A stretch of 64,000 nucleotides of DNA from Kingdonia uniflora (GCA_014058105.1 JACGCM010002840.1:620001-684000); one strand, 5' to 3'. Positions 30,567 to 43,679 are shown, counted from the first letter of the stretch. The notes: generated by a model from the letters alone, not told the origin. Made by a program: numbers and translations.

Positions 30567-33500
30567 AGAAGAAACTGACCGACACTTGACTTTAATTGAA
30601 TAGCTGATTGAATAGCTGTCCAAACGCTCACTTTCTCTTTTAATTGCAAAATAGTGGGGACAATTCCAATATTTAATGGAGGAAATACTTGACTTTTTGT
30701 ACACGACACATAATACGACGTTTCGTTTTTTTTTTCTTTTGGTACGCGCTTTGAAGAGCATTTCTGGGGAGTACATAGGATGGACAGCTCGGCTGCTACT
30801 GCAAGATGTTGGTGCTGTTAGGAGTAGTTCCGTGGAGACTCGAACTGGATTGGGGTGTTCCCCATCAACTCCTTACTTAACTTAACACACACGAATTTTT
30901 ATAAAGTTTTTATAAGCCTACTTAAGGTTTCATCCCTTTGTAACTTTCAGTTCATATCATATCAATAAAGTTTTATCTCTTTCTTTCTCTTATATATTGT
31001 GATACAAAGATATGAGCCAGTACTACACACGAATTCTTAAGTTGTATATATTAGATAATAATTCAAAAATTCACGTTATTTACGAAATTTATCAATCAAG
31101 CTGAAAAACGAACTCCTATAGTTAAACTTTATCAATATACGAAGAAGCTATTCTCTATATCTTATGTTAGTGATCAACATAGCAAATGCATTAATGGTGA
31201 TCGATCCAACATTTGGTGACCAAAAATGTCCGAGGTGCATTGAACATCTTTTCACGTTTCATTTACTTAAAACTGTAGTAGATCTCTTTATTATAACGGA
31301 ACGGTGTTTTTGCCGTTTTGGACAAGTCAGCCTTATGTCCAGAGATAAAGAGGGGCCGGGATGTGTTGTGGGTGCTTCGAGAATTGCAGATAAATGAGCA
31401 GTTTTGGAAGTTCAAATTTTAAGTTCAAAAGCTAAAAAAACAAACCCTGAGTAAAAACTACTCTTCTCATCCCTCGACACTTTCTTCTCCAAAAACAAAA
31501 CTTCACTCTCCTCCAAAAAGAAAACCTGTCGAGGACATCAAAAAATCTCCCTCACCCCCCCCCCCCCCCCCCCCCCCCCCCCCGAACTGGTTTAACCCTA
31601 AGCATAATCTGCAGTGATCTACAATGGGTACTCGAAATTGATTCCCTCATATGAATGTTAGCTTCCTCTCTACTCTCTATCTTATTTGATAAATTGGGTT
31701 GACGATCGATGAATTAGATTGATAGTTGATTGTGTTGAGCGAGGGATTAGATCGATGGGTTTACCATTGTGTTTTAATAAGGAACTTATTTTTTAATTTT
31801 TTGATTGTGTTGTACTTTGATTTCAAGGTTGTAATTCGTAATATCAATGTGAAACCAGATAAAGGGTAAGTAGCTTAATTGAAGAAATTAGATAGGTCTC
31901 CTATAACAAATTTAGTGTATAGTTTATTATCTAAAACTAATTTAGTAAGTGAAAAATTTGTTCTGTATGCCCTCTCTCTCACTTGCCAATTTCAATTCTC
32001 TATGCTCGCATATTTTTTATATATCTGAACTTTATGTTCAAGAAATGCCTTATTTGTTTGTTTGTTATTGGATTGATGTTGTAGCTTTATATTAATGTTT
32101 AATTGCAATAGGAAATTTTTTAATTTCTAGCTGCTCATGGTTGTCCCAAGATGAAGCTTCAAGCTACATCATACTAATAATTGATGGTAGACTACATTAA
32201 GCATACAAGGGTCGGTTTGTAAGTGCTTTCTCATGGTATATCCTATCTGAACATACTATAAGGAATTAATATATGTGTTATCATGAATTATATTCATTGC
32301 ATGTTATACGTATTATGAGTTCCTCGAGATTGGGAATGAGAGGGGTTGTTTTGGAACTTTGACTTTTAACTCCAAAAGCAAGGTCCCAAACCCCGACAAA
32401 AAACTAAATTTTTCATTCCCCAACTCAAAACTTCACCCCTCCTCTCCCAACTCAAAACTTTACTTCTCCCTGGCTCAAACAAAAACTCTGCGATCTCTCT
32501 CTCTTCAAACTCTTTGAAGCCTTAATTTCTTGAACCTCCCAATTTCATTACTATAAGTAGATGAGAAAAACCTTGGTTTCGTGATCTGATTTGGTTTAAT
32601 TTCATTTTGGATTGAGAAATTTATCATCTTCATCATCAGTAGAGTGGTAGAGTGGTAAAGTGGCGTTATTGTTGTTTTAATTAAGGAGATTTGTGGAATG
32701 TTTGGAGTTATTGTTGTTTGGAATATTTGGATCCAAAGGTCAGTTCTTTTTTTGATTTGTTTATCGTAATCTTACTGTGTTCTTTGTTGCTAATTTTGAT
32801 GTTTTTTATGTATCTTTTTATATATGTATTTTGTGTTAATTTTGATGAAAATGCATTATTTTTTTTATTTTGGTGTTTGATTGTGATTTAAATTTGTACT
32901 TTAGGGTGTGTCTTTTTGTTTGGTTGATTAGGAGATTTGAACTTATTGAAATGTAGACTTGATTTGATGAACTGAATAACGATCTATCCTAGAAGCAATT
33001 CATGAAGATAGTTGTCTATTATCCTAAGAGACGGTGATAACTTCTTGCACTGGGACTTGCTTCAATTACCAATCAATTGAAATTGAATTTTATTCTTTGA
33101 GATCAAGCAAAAGGCAAAAGGCAAAAGGTTTGATTAGTGTTAAGTGGTTAAGAACACCACATTATGGATTTACTCCTAATACCTCTAAGGGAAAGATACA
33201 AGATGTAAAATATAGTTCTATGGTATTTTGGCTCGGCTTAAGTCCTTTTGAAGTATACAAGGCTGTAGTTAGCTCTTCCATTTCTCTCCATAAGTGGAGA
33301 AAAATAACGTAGTAGAACATGCAGTATATATTCCATAGAAATTTGGAGGGTTGACTAATAACTCCCAAAAATGTTTATCATTTAACATGATCTTGCTATT
33401 AACCACATAAGCATCGAGCCTTCTTTTAAAATAGCGGGGTAGTTCCACTAGCTTAAATATTAAGGAAGTAGAGAAACTATCTCGGGGAAATTCATCTTCG

Positions 33501-34196
33501 TTTAATATTAGAGAATTAGAGAAATTATCTTGAGGATATTCATCCCCGTTTTCATATTTTCCATAATTTGAGTTAAATAGTTACGTTAATATTTTTTTGC
33601 CATCAAAACTATTTGAAGAAGTTATGAAATGTCATGTCTCTTTTCTTTTCATTTTTTTGCTTTTTATCAAGCATCTTAGTTGTTGAAATGTTTATAAAAG
33701 AGAAAACTCCCTTATGGTAAACGTACTAGACTATAATTGTGTACTTCTAATATTAAGAGCCAATGAGTACATATAATCAAGGATCTTGACTCCTTGAGTT
33801 GACTTCCACAAAAGAAAGTTTGTATAAACATAACTTTACAAGATTCATATTTACAAATTTGTAAATATATATAGAAGATTTTATTTTAGCAACCATGTTT
33901 CTTATTTCATTAAATTGTATCATGTTTATTCTTGAAATTTTATTTCAGGCGTATCTTCGAGTTTTGATTGTGATGGCATCGTTTTAAATATGTATATTGG
34001 GTTTTTTCATTGCTCCAACATAAGCTAGCGGCTATAAACCGTATACAAAGAGCGATAAGTTATTCAAATGATGGTAAGTGTTCCTTTTATTTCTTTTTCT
34101 TACTATGCCTTGAAAATGATGGTATTTTTCTCTCCTTTTTATTTCACATTTTTGCATATTGGACCTCTAGCATTTAATTGTTATTAAAGCAATATA
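30567..34196. other. Intergenic, no gene recognised
   Basis: AT-rich non-coding DNA. It contains a run of 29 C at 31555-31583. It also has two loosely similar segments (about 31393-31520 and 32344-32480) sharing motifs such as CAGTTTTGGAA.TT..A.TTTTAA.T.CAAAAGC and ACTCCTC/CAAAACTTCAC, which may come from one repeat family. Open frames here are short and without recognisable domains. Confidence 0.45.
31555..31583. repeat. Poly-C tract (29 C)
   Basis: Uninterrupted C run. Long homopolymers are often miscalled in assembly, so its exact length is uncertain. Confidence 0.85.
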
Positions 34197-34282
34197 TGAT
34201 CTTTAACTCAAATGGTAGAGTGTTTGGGGTTGAAAATAAAAATCCAATAACGTCGAGTGACGGCGGTTCAACCCCCCAAAAT
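34060..34282 (+). repeat. tRNA-like / SINE-like repeat, copy 1
   Basis: ACTCAAATGGTAGAGTGTTTGG resembles a pol III A box region and GGTTCAACCCC resembles a B box about 50 bp downstream, as in tRNA-derived SINE heads. The preceding 60 bp (GCATATTGGACCTCTAGCATTTA...) recur near 52178. A functional tRNA is not formed: no acceptor stem closes. Confidence 0.45.
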
Positions 34283-34626
34283 CTAATACTTTATATTATG
34301 AATTAGTATATATATAATAGAAAAGTACCATTAAAGATCTTCTATCACGAAAAAGGGAAGTGTTGCAATATTTGTGGACACTGATACTTTAACCTTAAAC
34401 ATGGGTTGGCTGAAGGGGTAGTTATTAGTGGAGTAACACCGATTTGGACTCATATATTAATTAAGGGTATTCAATTTCATGGAACAGTCATGAAAATCGT
34501 ACTCAAAATCACGAGGGGACGTGTTTATTGGGTCAACCAACATTGTACACATTTTTTACAGCACCATAAATTAGGGTATTTATACTTGGCATACCTTATT
34601 ATGGTTGTAGTGCCGAAGGCACAAAA

Positions 34627-36896
34627 TCTTCTATATTATAAATCTTAGTTTTGTCTTACGTGACGGCGATTGTCCCGCGTGGCATCGTTTTTCCTACGTG
34701 GCAATTACACATTGAAGTTTTTAAATCATTTAATAGCTAACACACCTCGCCGTTACTCTTTTCTTTTAAACACCAATCCTTTAAAGGGTAATTTAATCAA
34801 ATTTGTTTTAGGCAAATGATTGATTCTTAACTTTCTATTATAGTTGTTCTTTATCTTTACCTCTCTCTTTCGAATTTCTGCCAAATGTTTCTCATAGCAT
34901 CACTTTCTCTCCCAATCTCTACCTTAATGCTCTTTATGGTTAGTCTGAGAATTTATTCATCAATTTTCAGACCTCATTACACATAAGTAAGAAAACCCCC
35001 CATCTCTCCTTCAGTTACAATAAAATCCCTAAAGCTCAATACAATAGAAAGTTGTTGCGAAACCATATTGTAATCTCTCCCGTATTCTTTTATATTAGGT
35101 AATCTCTCTCTCTCTCTCTCTAATGATTAGAAGCACAATTCAATTTATGAACCCCCAATATATGTTTATTACTTTATTTGCATATTTCTTCAATTTATTA
35201 TTTATGATGAAGAAACGGTGGTTTCTTATGCTTGCTATATATGTGTTCTTCATGGTTTGATTTTTTTCTTCTTATAATTTTTGTTGGTTTCTATATTTGT
35301 ATAGGATATCAGGTTGATGGTAAACTTTGGCATTCGGTGAATAACAATCTAGGTGTCAGTTATAAATTTTTGTAGAATAATATTGAAGATTTTTCATCAC
35401 CAGTAATTACCTGGAACATTGAAGCTTCTTCTACCAACAAGATCTGATAATCAGTTTCATGCTTACTTCATTTCTCAAGAATAAATTTTGTAAATGTTGT
35501 TTGTTTTGTATGCCAAATTAAGTAATTGAATTTTGCTTCCAGAAATTAACAATGAATCACTCAGTACGTACGGTGTTTTTCTATGAACTGATTTATGGCT
35601 TATGATCTTAATTATTGTGTTCTTATGATTAAGGATTTTATTTTAGAAATAGTCTCACATGCATTTCAACTCTGTGATATTTGATTTTTTAACATGGCTC
35701 ATGGAAGGTGTTTTTGATGTATATTTTAGATTTTTTTTTCATTTGTGATTGCTCCAATTGATTACCTTACCTTATAACGTAAATTTAGGTTACATATGAT
35801 TCATATCACTTTATTTCGATTGCTCGAATTAAGATGCTCCAATTTTCCTTCTTCAAAATGTGGCAATCTCATGAAAGAGGGGGAGAGAAACAGAATATTC
35901 ACAAAGACCAATCTGGCATTATGGCTTAAGACCCAACCTTCTTCTATCTCCAAGAACTTTTCAATTTTAATCTAACATTATGGCATGACTTATCAGGTCA
36001 AGACATTTCTCCTGGGAGAGAGCTAGATCTATAAGAAAATTTATTTCTTCAAAGGATCGAAGGTATATTTTAATAACTTCTTATCAATGCCCATACCTGT
36101 TTGTACGAATCGTTGCCTATTGTTGAGATCCTAGGACATTTCCTTGATGATAAAGGTAGGGACTATCATTAGAGTATGTATAAGTCTTCGTCATTGTGAT
36201 AATAATATTAAGCTCACCATTGGTTTTTTCATTCCATTTTGTAGTGGTTCATCGTAAAAAAACTAAAAGATAAAGAACATACTATACAGTAAGATCCATA
36301 TGTGTGCCTTGAATATGGAAATAGAAAGTGCACAGACCTGCTAATGTAAATTCTTAACCCCAACCACATAATTAAGATATTTTCATTAGGACCTTTTAAT
36401 GTTTCAATTATTTTTGCTTAATCTTTGGTATTATATTTCAAGAGGACTTTGTTTACACTTGCCAAAGGAGTTATAGACGTTGTGTTTGGAATAGCCAAAA
36501 CTTCTCCATCTATAACTTCATTTGTACAAAAATGTAATTTTCTTTAACCTGATAAGCAACAAAGTAGAAAACATTTTCTTGGTTTCATTCCAATCACAAA
36601 TCTAACTGATTTCAGTCTTTATCTTGGCATTTGCAATTATTGTTTATAGATTCAACTTCATAATGTCCTCTTTGAGAGTTGCGATGATTATGCCTAGCCA
36701 TTACAAACTAAAAGCGACAGGTAGCTATAGCCAGAATGAACCTCATTCTGATTTTATCTCATGTCTTCTTACAGTCCTAAATATACGGTTTTATTATATA
36801 AATTTCATTGAAGAAGTTTCGGGATATTCGTTTGACATGTATTATGCAAATGCTAAGGTGAGTGCATTATCTCCTCTACTATGTATGTTAAGTTTC
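34627..36896. other. Left flank of the nested Harbinger element, no gene recognised
   Basis: Non-coding AT-rich sequence with a (TC)n microsatellite at about 35103-35122. A plus-strand frame at 36624-36947 shows a partly protein-like stretch (IIMPSHYKLKATGSYSQNEP-type), but no family was recognised and it runs into the Harbinger end. Confidence 0.4.
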
Positions 36897-37316
36897 TTAG
36901 GCCATGTTTGTTTGTTTTTTGGGGTGAGAAGAGGTAGGAAGAGGTAGGAAATTTTGAGGTTAGAAGATTGGAAAAAACTCGCGTTTGGCAGAAGGTTAGA
37001 ACTTGTACTTAAAATCCTGACTTCTAACTTCAACTTCTCACTAGTCTGTTTGGCTGAATCATCTAATTTGACCACAAATTAGAAGTTTCTCCACAAAAAC
37101 ATCAAAAATACATATAAAACCACATTTTCAACAGTATTAACCATCCAATACTACAAAATGCCAAATAATATACAAGAGATAGGTACTAATACTACACAAT
37201 ACCAAATAATATATAAAAGATAGGTATTAATAGAGAGTATCTAAATTGTTCCAAAATAGGTACCAAAGCAACAAATAAGTCTTGCAACAACTGAGATAAA
37301 TAGATAAAGAGGTAGG

Positions 37317-37801
37317 TGTAATGGTATATTTTTTAGGAGGAAAATCTTCGCCAATACTTGTTTGTAAGGGGTAGTGCAATAAAGAATTATCAACCAAGAT
37401 TTTACGTGGAAAACTCAGCAGAAATTGAGCAAACCCACGACCTCGAGGAGGATTTAGTATAAAATCTAGTAGATGCTAGTTATTACTAGTCTCTGAGTGT
37501 TGCTTATGTTTAGGATAAAGTGTTGTCAGATGCGTGGTCCCTTAAAACCTATTCTCTGCTTGTATTTATAACATATACAAACAGTTTAGAAAAAGAAAGA
37601 AAAAGTCTCCTATTCCGGAGGTAGTGGGCAAACTTTGCGGATCTCTAACAGTTCCTTCTTGACCGGGATACAACGGTTACTTTTGGTGTATCGAAGACTC
37701 ATAGATCCTTCTAAAACGTTGGGTTGTCTTCGACTACAGAATACTTTTGATTACAGAGTGTTGGCTTCATTCTTGTTGAATCTGGGGAATATGATACTAC
37801 A
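37317..37801 (-). repeat. 3' LTR of the Tat element
   Basis: Starts TGTAATGG and ends ACTACA on the plus strand. Closely similar to 47815-48298, with scattered substitutions. Confidence 0.93.
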
Positions 37802-38020
37802 ATCTCCTCATTCTCGACAGAAGTACTTGTAGTTGTGTCGAGAAGAGAATCTGGAATTGGAAGAGGTTGCCGAAGATTTGTAGAAGTCAGCATAGGTTAA
37901 GGGTATTTGCATTTGGTCAAGTTGTTTCCGAGGTAGAATTAATGATGTTCATTGAATGTAGGCAAAAATGATGGGTATAAATATAGGTTTTATTGAAGGT
38001 GGATAATGGCGTTTGGGTAA

Positions 38021-40115
38021 ATGAGCTCGCCCCAAGTATGGTTGATTGTTAAGTCTGGGGTTGAAGATGGTGATTTGTCGGATGAAATCTGGCGTATATT
38101 GAGAGATGAAAATAGGTTATGTGATCGGAGTAGAGTAGCGAGGTGGGAACAAAGAATAAACAGAAACGAGATGTTTCGGTTTGAAATAGTGGGAGCATCA
38201 TGCGTATGTGAAGGTAATGTTTGGAGTCAATTGGGGGGTGAAGGGGTAATTGTCTTTACTGGCGATGAAGATACGAAGTTGGGATGGGCATCTAGAGATC
38301 TTGCCGAACGCGTGGGTGTGCTTGTAATTTTTTGTTGCCTTTTCCTGCTGAAGCGCCTCTTAGAAGTTCAGTGACTTTCGAGTCATTGATCTTCGAGGAC
38401 TAGAAAGAGGCTTTAATGTCCGATTCTGGTGAAAAATAAACAAAGAAAATAGTGACATGTCGAGGAAGTTAGCAATAACAGTTAAATTGTAATGGAAGAA
38501 AATATTAAGTATTAGAAGTGAAGTACTCGAAAGAGATAGATGTCGAATATAAATATGAGTATGTAATCAAATGTAAGAGATATCAAATGTAAGAAATGAG
38601 TTGAAATAAATAAATATGTATTTGCGAATTTATTTGTTTCTGTGTTTCTGGTCGAGTATCCAATATGATTACAATATGTGTGATAAAATTTTGTCGAATA
38701 TTGGCAAGTGTATAAAGTCAAACGTGTATTGCTATTTCTAAAATGTGATGTACCTGTCAATTGTAGGGAAATAAAATTGTGTTTAAATAAAGTGTGAGTG
38801 AACAAAATTAAATCAACTGATGTAGAAAAGAATCCCTTAAATATGGGTATTTGCAAAAATATGATAAAATAAGCGAATGTTAATGAAAAATGAATATGGC
38901 AAGATGTTTTCCATTAGGTGATGGTATGAAGTATAAAGAAGATGAGGTATATCAGTTATCGGAAAAGATAGAGCGTACACTAACAGATATGAATGTGTCT
39001 GTAGATATTCTTCAAGAGTTAGAAGGTCTGAAGTATGAATGTAAAAGTTTATTAAGGGGTAGAAGATTAAGAGGCAAAGATGTCGAGAAAAAATGTATGA
39101 AGCGTTGTATTCGAAGAACTAGACCGTCGCCAAGTGGTACAACGAACAGTCACGTGAGAGATATAAATATGTCAGAGGTAGGCGACTGTTCAGATCATTT
39201 ACAAACTAATTTTTTTTTTAGAGAGAGAACTGTTGTTATTCATTTCTGAAGTTGATAGATACAATTGCGAAGGAAGAGATTTGTGTGAAGATTGAAAGGG
39301 CAAAGCAAGCAAAGGAGAGGGATACCGAAGCTGCATGGCAACAAGGTGAGTAATTTTTACAATTTGTTTCATAAGGTGATGCATAGATTAGAGATGAATA
39401 GATGATGTGCAATGAATTGGAAATGAATAAGAAGCGTGTATAAAGAAAAATAGAAATTGTGCCTAGGTTTGTTAATTGAGATTATAATTTTTTTTTGGTG
39501 GCGGTGAGTCTGAGTTACGAGTTTCGGTAAAATGGAAAGGGATTGGGGAAGAGAAAAAGATTAAGGAAGGGCATTGTAAGTACGGCGCAGTGGGAGGAGA
39601 TGGTTGTGAGGGAGCGAGATACGCAGAAAGAATTATGATTGTGTGGTTATCGTCGGATTTTGCGCTGGAGAACGAAAATTTGTAAAAATAGAAATAACTG
39701 TTTTTGGCAGGAAAAGTTATAACGTCTTCGAGAAGCTATTTAAATTCCCGTAAGTTCGATAAGAAAATAGTAATTAAAGAGTTTATCGAGGTTACTTTAG
39801 AAATTATGAGTTTGATCCTACAGATCCAGGGAAGCCTCTTAAAAGAATAGCGTTTCATTTAGGTTTGTGGTTAGGTAACTTAAATGTTTAGGCTTGATGA
39901 ATTTTCATGTGATATGGGTTTGTGTAAAGATTTTTGTCTGTTTTGTGTTTACAACGTTGAAGGAGATCGGGAAGACAACTGAAGTAAACGAGAAGTTTTA
40001 TAAGATAAGGGAAAGATTCTTTGGCAGGATCGACAACTTAGCGACGAATCAAGATCATTTAAGAGAAATTTTTTCAAGAAGTAGGATTAAAATGGCCGAG
40101 AACAAAAGGTGCTGA
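38021..40115 (+). other. Possible upstream exons of the antisense ORF
   Basis: Plus-strand open pieces at 38021-38374 (117 codons, includes DEIWRILRDENRLCDRSRVA), 38890-39249 (119 codons, YQLSEKIERTLTDMNVSVDI) and 39250-39344 (KEEICVKIERAKQAKERDTE, ending at a GTGAGT donor-like site). A further piece lies at 39960-40110 ([20 protein letters not shown]). They share the charged, helical character of the main aORF and could be exons of one gene, but splicing is not proven. Confidence 0.4.
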
Positions 40116-40137
40116 AGTGTCAATTATCGGGGGAAAG

Positions 40138-41286
40138 ATGTCGACGAAGAACAAAAGAGTTGCAGATGCAAATTTGCCTCTAAACAATCCTTCATTGACA
40201 GGGTATAACATAGATACTGAGATTGATGCAATGCTGGGGGAATCTTTAGGTAAAAACAAGAGGAAAAAAAAGGTAAATGTGGAAAAATCTTCGTTGCTGA
40301 ATTCGAAGAGAACTACCCGACAATCATCTTCCAAAGTTGTCAAAGGTACGGATAAATCTTTTGTGGGGAGTGGGTTACCTCCACGAATTTTGAGCAATGT
40401 TATTCCCAAGAAGACTACTGTTAGGACTGCGAAGACGAGGTTAGGGGAGGAGTTTAAAAAGGAGATGGCAGAGATGATGGAAATTTTTTCTAAGGGGGCA
40501 GATACGTTGAAGAAAGAGATAATGGACTGCATGGTAGGTATTAACAGTTTGGGTACCTTTCTAGGCGAAGCACAGGGTAACTTGGCGAAGGTGAGAAATT
40601 TTAAAGCTTATGCTCAAATAAAAAAATTGGCAAATCAAACAAATAATCATTATATGACTTTCGTGCAGATTAAGATGGTGATGAGTCAAGCAATGGGATG
40701 GGTGGAGGGTAGTGGTGATCTGACCAACTGGTTGGTTGGGTACAAAAATATTGAGGAGTTAACTGCGGAGAATGCTAAGCTGAATGTAATGCTGAACAGG
40801 TATAAAGTGGAAGCAAACAAAGCGAGGGACACAACATTGGCGGAGGCGAAAAAAACGATGGAGAAGGAAAAGAAAGAAGCCTTGGCATTGCAGAAAGCTA
40901 TGTTCGGGAAAGAAGTTGATGATGTTCGAAGAGCAAAAGAGTTGGAGCAGAAGAAACTGCTCGATGAATTGAAAACTCGGATGAATAAAGAAAATCTGCA
41001 AAGATGCCTAAAAGTGAGGATACACTTTAAGGAGCAGTTCGACGAGTCTGAAGAGAGAAATAAATATTACAAAGGAGTTGTTAAGGCTGGGGGGCTGCCA
41101 TGTGATGATAATTCTGATGACGAGGTGCCACAGACTCCGAATGTGCATGGAGGAACTAAAGTTTTTGATAATGAAAAGATGATGGAGGTCGAAGGTCAGC
41201 TTCCCGGGGACGTAGCAGATGTGGAGGTTCCCGAAGGTGCTGTGAATGAAGAGAAATCTCCTTCAGAAATGTTAAATTTGGGGTAA
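40138..41286 (+). CDS. Antisense ORF (aORF) of the Tat element, coiled-coil protein of 382 residues
   Basis: An uninterrupted plus-strand frame runs opposite to gag-pol, between the tandem array and the 3' LTR. The start ATG at 40138 gives MSTKNKRVADANLP. The N-terminal third is basic and Ser/Lys-rich with KNKRKKKV, a possible nuclear signal. Residues about 100-200 are mixed helical. About 205-320 have heptad-like charge patterns (ELTAENAKLNVMLNRYKVEA, KKTMEKEKKEALALQKAM), a probable coiled coil. The C-terminus is acidic. Antisense ORFs in this position are known from Tat relatives (Grande, Retand types), with unsettled function. It may have upstream exons (38021-38374, 38890-39345, 39960-40110), as splice-like GTGAGT occurs at 39345. 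The open frame contrasts with the decayed gag-pol. Confidence 0.6.
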   Translation: MSTKNKRVADANLPLNNPSLTGYNIDTEIDAMLGESLGKNKRKKKVNVEKSSLLNSKRTTRQSSSKVVKGTDKSFVGSGLPPRILSNVIPKKTTVRTAKTRLGEEFKKEMAEMMEIFSKGADTLKKEIMDCMVGINSLGTFLGEAQGNLAKVRNFKAYAQIKKLANQTNNHYMTFVQIKMVMSQAMGWVEGSGDLTNWLVGYKNIEELTAENAKLNVMLNRYKVEANKARDTTLAEAKKTMEKEKKEALALQKAMFGKEVDDVRRAKELEQKKLLDELKTRMNKENLQRCLKVRIHFKEQFDESEERNKYYKGVVKAGGLPCDDNSDDEVPQTPNVHGGTKVFDNEKMMEVEGQLPGDVADVEVPEGAVNEEKSPSEMLNLG

Positions 41287-41436
41287 TGAACTTTTGTTTT
41301 TTGAAATGTTGTAACAAATGGCCAATGGGATCGAAAACAGTTTGAATTTTGTGTGTATAGGATATTTATGTTGGTTGAATGTTTTGATAATTAATAATTT
41401 TGTTTTGAAAATATGTTGAAGTAGTAAATATATCAA

Positions 41437-42168
41437 TTGTCAGATAAATACTTGTAAGGTATAGATCAAGGATAATTCGAAATAGTAATAAAAATTAATT
41501 TGTCAGATAGATACTTATAAATTATAGATCAAAGATAAATCAAAGTAGTAAAGAGGTCGATTGTCAGATAAATATTTAAAATGTATAGATCGAAGGCAAA
41601 TCGAAGTAGTAAAGAGTTCGATTGTCAGATAGATACTTGTAAAGTATAGATCGAGGACAATTTTAAGTAGTAATGAAAATCGATTTGCCAGATAGATACT
41701 TGTAAAGTATAGGTCGAAGACAAATCGAAGTAGTAAAGAGGTCGATTGTCAGATAAATACTTGAAAAGTATAGATCGAAGATAAATCAAAGTAGTAAAGA
41801 ATTCGATTGTCAGATAGATACTTGTAAAGTATAGATCGAAAACAAATTGAGGTAGTAAAGAGAACGATTGCCAGATAGATACTTGTAAAGTATAGATCGA
41901 AGACAAATCGAAGTAGTAAAAAATTTGATTGTCAGATAGATACTTGTAAAGTATAGATCGAAAACAAATCGAGGTAGTAAAAAGTTTAATTGTCAGATAG
42001 ATACTTGTAAAGTATAGATCGAGGACAATTCGAAGTAGTAAGGAGTTCGATTGTCAGATAGATACTTGTAAAGTATAGATCGAGGACAAATCAAAGAAGT
42101 AAAGAGTTCGATTGTCAGATAGATACTTGTAAAGTATAGATTGAGGGCAATTCGAAGTAGAAAAAAGG
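41437..42168. repeat. Tandem array, 12 x 61 bp, in the 3' region of the Tat element
   Basis: Units start TTG(T/C)CAGATAGATACTTG and contain AAGTATAGATCGA followed by CAAATCGAAGTAGTAAAGAG. About twelve consecutive copies, the outer ones most diverged. The array lies between the integrase end (42336) and the antisense ORF (41286). Tat-lineage elements are known to carry variable tandem arrays in their 3' untranslated part. Confidence 0.92.
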
Positions 42169-42335
42169 TAATGTAGAACAAATTATTTATTTCATTGGAA
42201 GTAAACGATTACAGGGCATCATCTGTAAAAGAGTTTAAGCCGAGCAGTATTCTATGGATACTCAAGCTAAACTTCATCTTCAGTCATAAGCCAATAAGTG
42301 CCACTATCTGTTTTGTTGCATACAATGTACGGTCC

Positions 42336-43400
42336 CTACCAACTTTCTGACAATTTTCTTGAATTTTTAGGTCGGGTATGGTCTTGTATCCTTCGTAGGA
42401 CAAGGTCTCCAATACCAAATTTCCATTCTCGAACTTTCTTGTTGTATGATTTTTTTAATGTATCATGGTAACGACCCAAGTTGACAATAGCTTTGTCCCT
42501 AGTTTCCTCGATCCAGTTAAGGTTACAAAGGAGTCCGAGCTCATTATCTTCATCAGTAATTTTGCGTCGAGCACTGGGGAGATCAAGATCTGAGGGTATG
42601 ACTGCTTCAGTACTGAAAACTATCATAAAAGGCGTATACCCTGTGGATACTCGAGAAGTGGTGCGGTAAGCCCATAGTACACTGAGGAGTTCGTCGACCA
42701 ATTTGCCTATTTTGTCGTCGAGGCATTTGCGTAAGCCAGACTTGATGCTTTTGTTAATAGCTTCATCTTGTCCATTGCCTTGAGGGTAATATGGTATGGA
42801 AGTTATGAGCTGAATCTTGTATTTATGAAGGAAAGCAAGGACTTTAGAGCTGATGAACTGTTTACCATTATCAGAACGTATCATCTGTGGACAACCAAAC
42901 TGGGTAATGATGTGTTCCCAAAGGAATTTGATGACCTCATTCTCATCAGTATGGCATAAGAGAACTGCTTCAGCCCACTTGGTGAAGTAATCGGTGGTAA
43001 CCAAGACGAATCTTCTATTTCCCGAGGCTAGATGGAAATGACCAATGAGACCGATTCCCTATCGTTTAAATGGCCAAAGGACATTACTAACATGTAAGTC
43101 GAGGGCGGGGCTCTTGATGTTCTGAGCGTAAATTTGGCATTTGTAGCATTTCCGAACAAAATCTTTGCAGTCTTGTCTCATTTTGGGCCAATAGAGTCCT
43201 TGTGTGAAAGTACGTTGAGCTAGTGATCTACCCAAAATGTGTGTGCCACAAATACCTTCGTGAAGTTCTTTGATTTTTATCTGAGCCTGTTTCTGCGATA
43301 TACATTTGATATGTGGCCCGCCTCCAGTGAGTTGATATAATATACCATTTTGAACTGTGAATCAGGGGCACTTGGCTAGTAGAGATCGAGCTTCTTCTTT
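42336..43400 (-). pseudogene. Integrase of the Tat element
   Basis: The zinc-binding part (LHEGICGTHILGRSLAQ, GLYWPKMRQDCKDFVRKCYKC) and then the core are visible. The core (43004-42336) is open for 222 codons: VTTDYFTKWAEAVLL, MIRSDNGKQFISS, YYPQGNGQDEAINKSI (the D, D and E catalytic residues are visible) and LLSVLWAYRTTSRVSTGYTP. The C-terminal module has KSYNKKVREWKFGIGDLVLR. A stop precedes 43004 near position 43062. Confidence 0.88.
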
Positions 43401-43679
43401 GTTACTGTGGAGAATGTTAGAATTGAGGTATGCAGTAAATGGTTGTCTCAAATCTTAGTGTCGTCATCTTCAGTAACGGTCAAGTAGAGTGTGGACAAGA
43501 TATCAAGGCTAAAGATCTTTTATCACTGTCTCCGAGCATGGCAACAATGTAAGCTAAGGCATCGACATGATGATTTTCTTACGGAGGTAAATATGAGATG
43601 GTGACATGCTTGAATTTCTTCATTTTTTCTTTGACCAGGGCAACATAATCTTGCCTGTTGTCCTGAAAGTTTTATTGTA

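Noticed and set aside
31555..31583. i-motif or quadruplex regulatory element
   Set aside because: A pure homopolymer of this length may be a sequencing artefact, and no gene context supports a role.
34197..34282. Functional tRNA gene
   Set aside because: A and B box-like motifs exist, but the acceptor stem does not pair and the segment is part of a dispersed repeat.
41437..42168. CRISPR-like array (regular 61 bp periodicity)
   Set aside because: The repeats are contiguous with no unique spacers and lie in a plant retrotransposon.
41625..42181. Minus-strand repetitive ORFs (YLSDN, STYTLQVSIWQ units)
   Set aside because: They are translations of the 61 bp tandem array. 61 is not a multiple of three, so no conserved protein repeat can be maintained.
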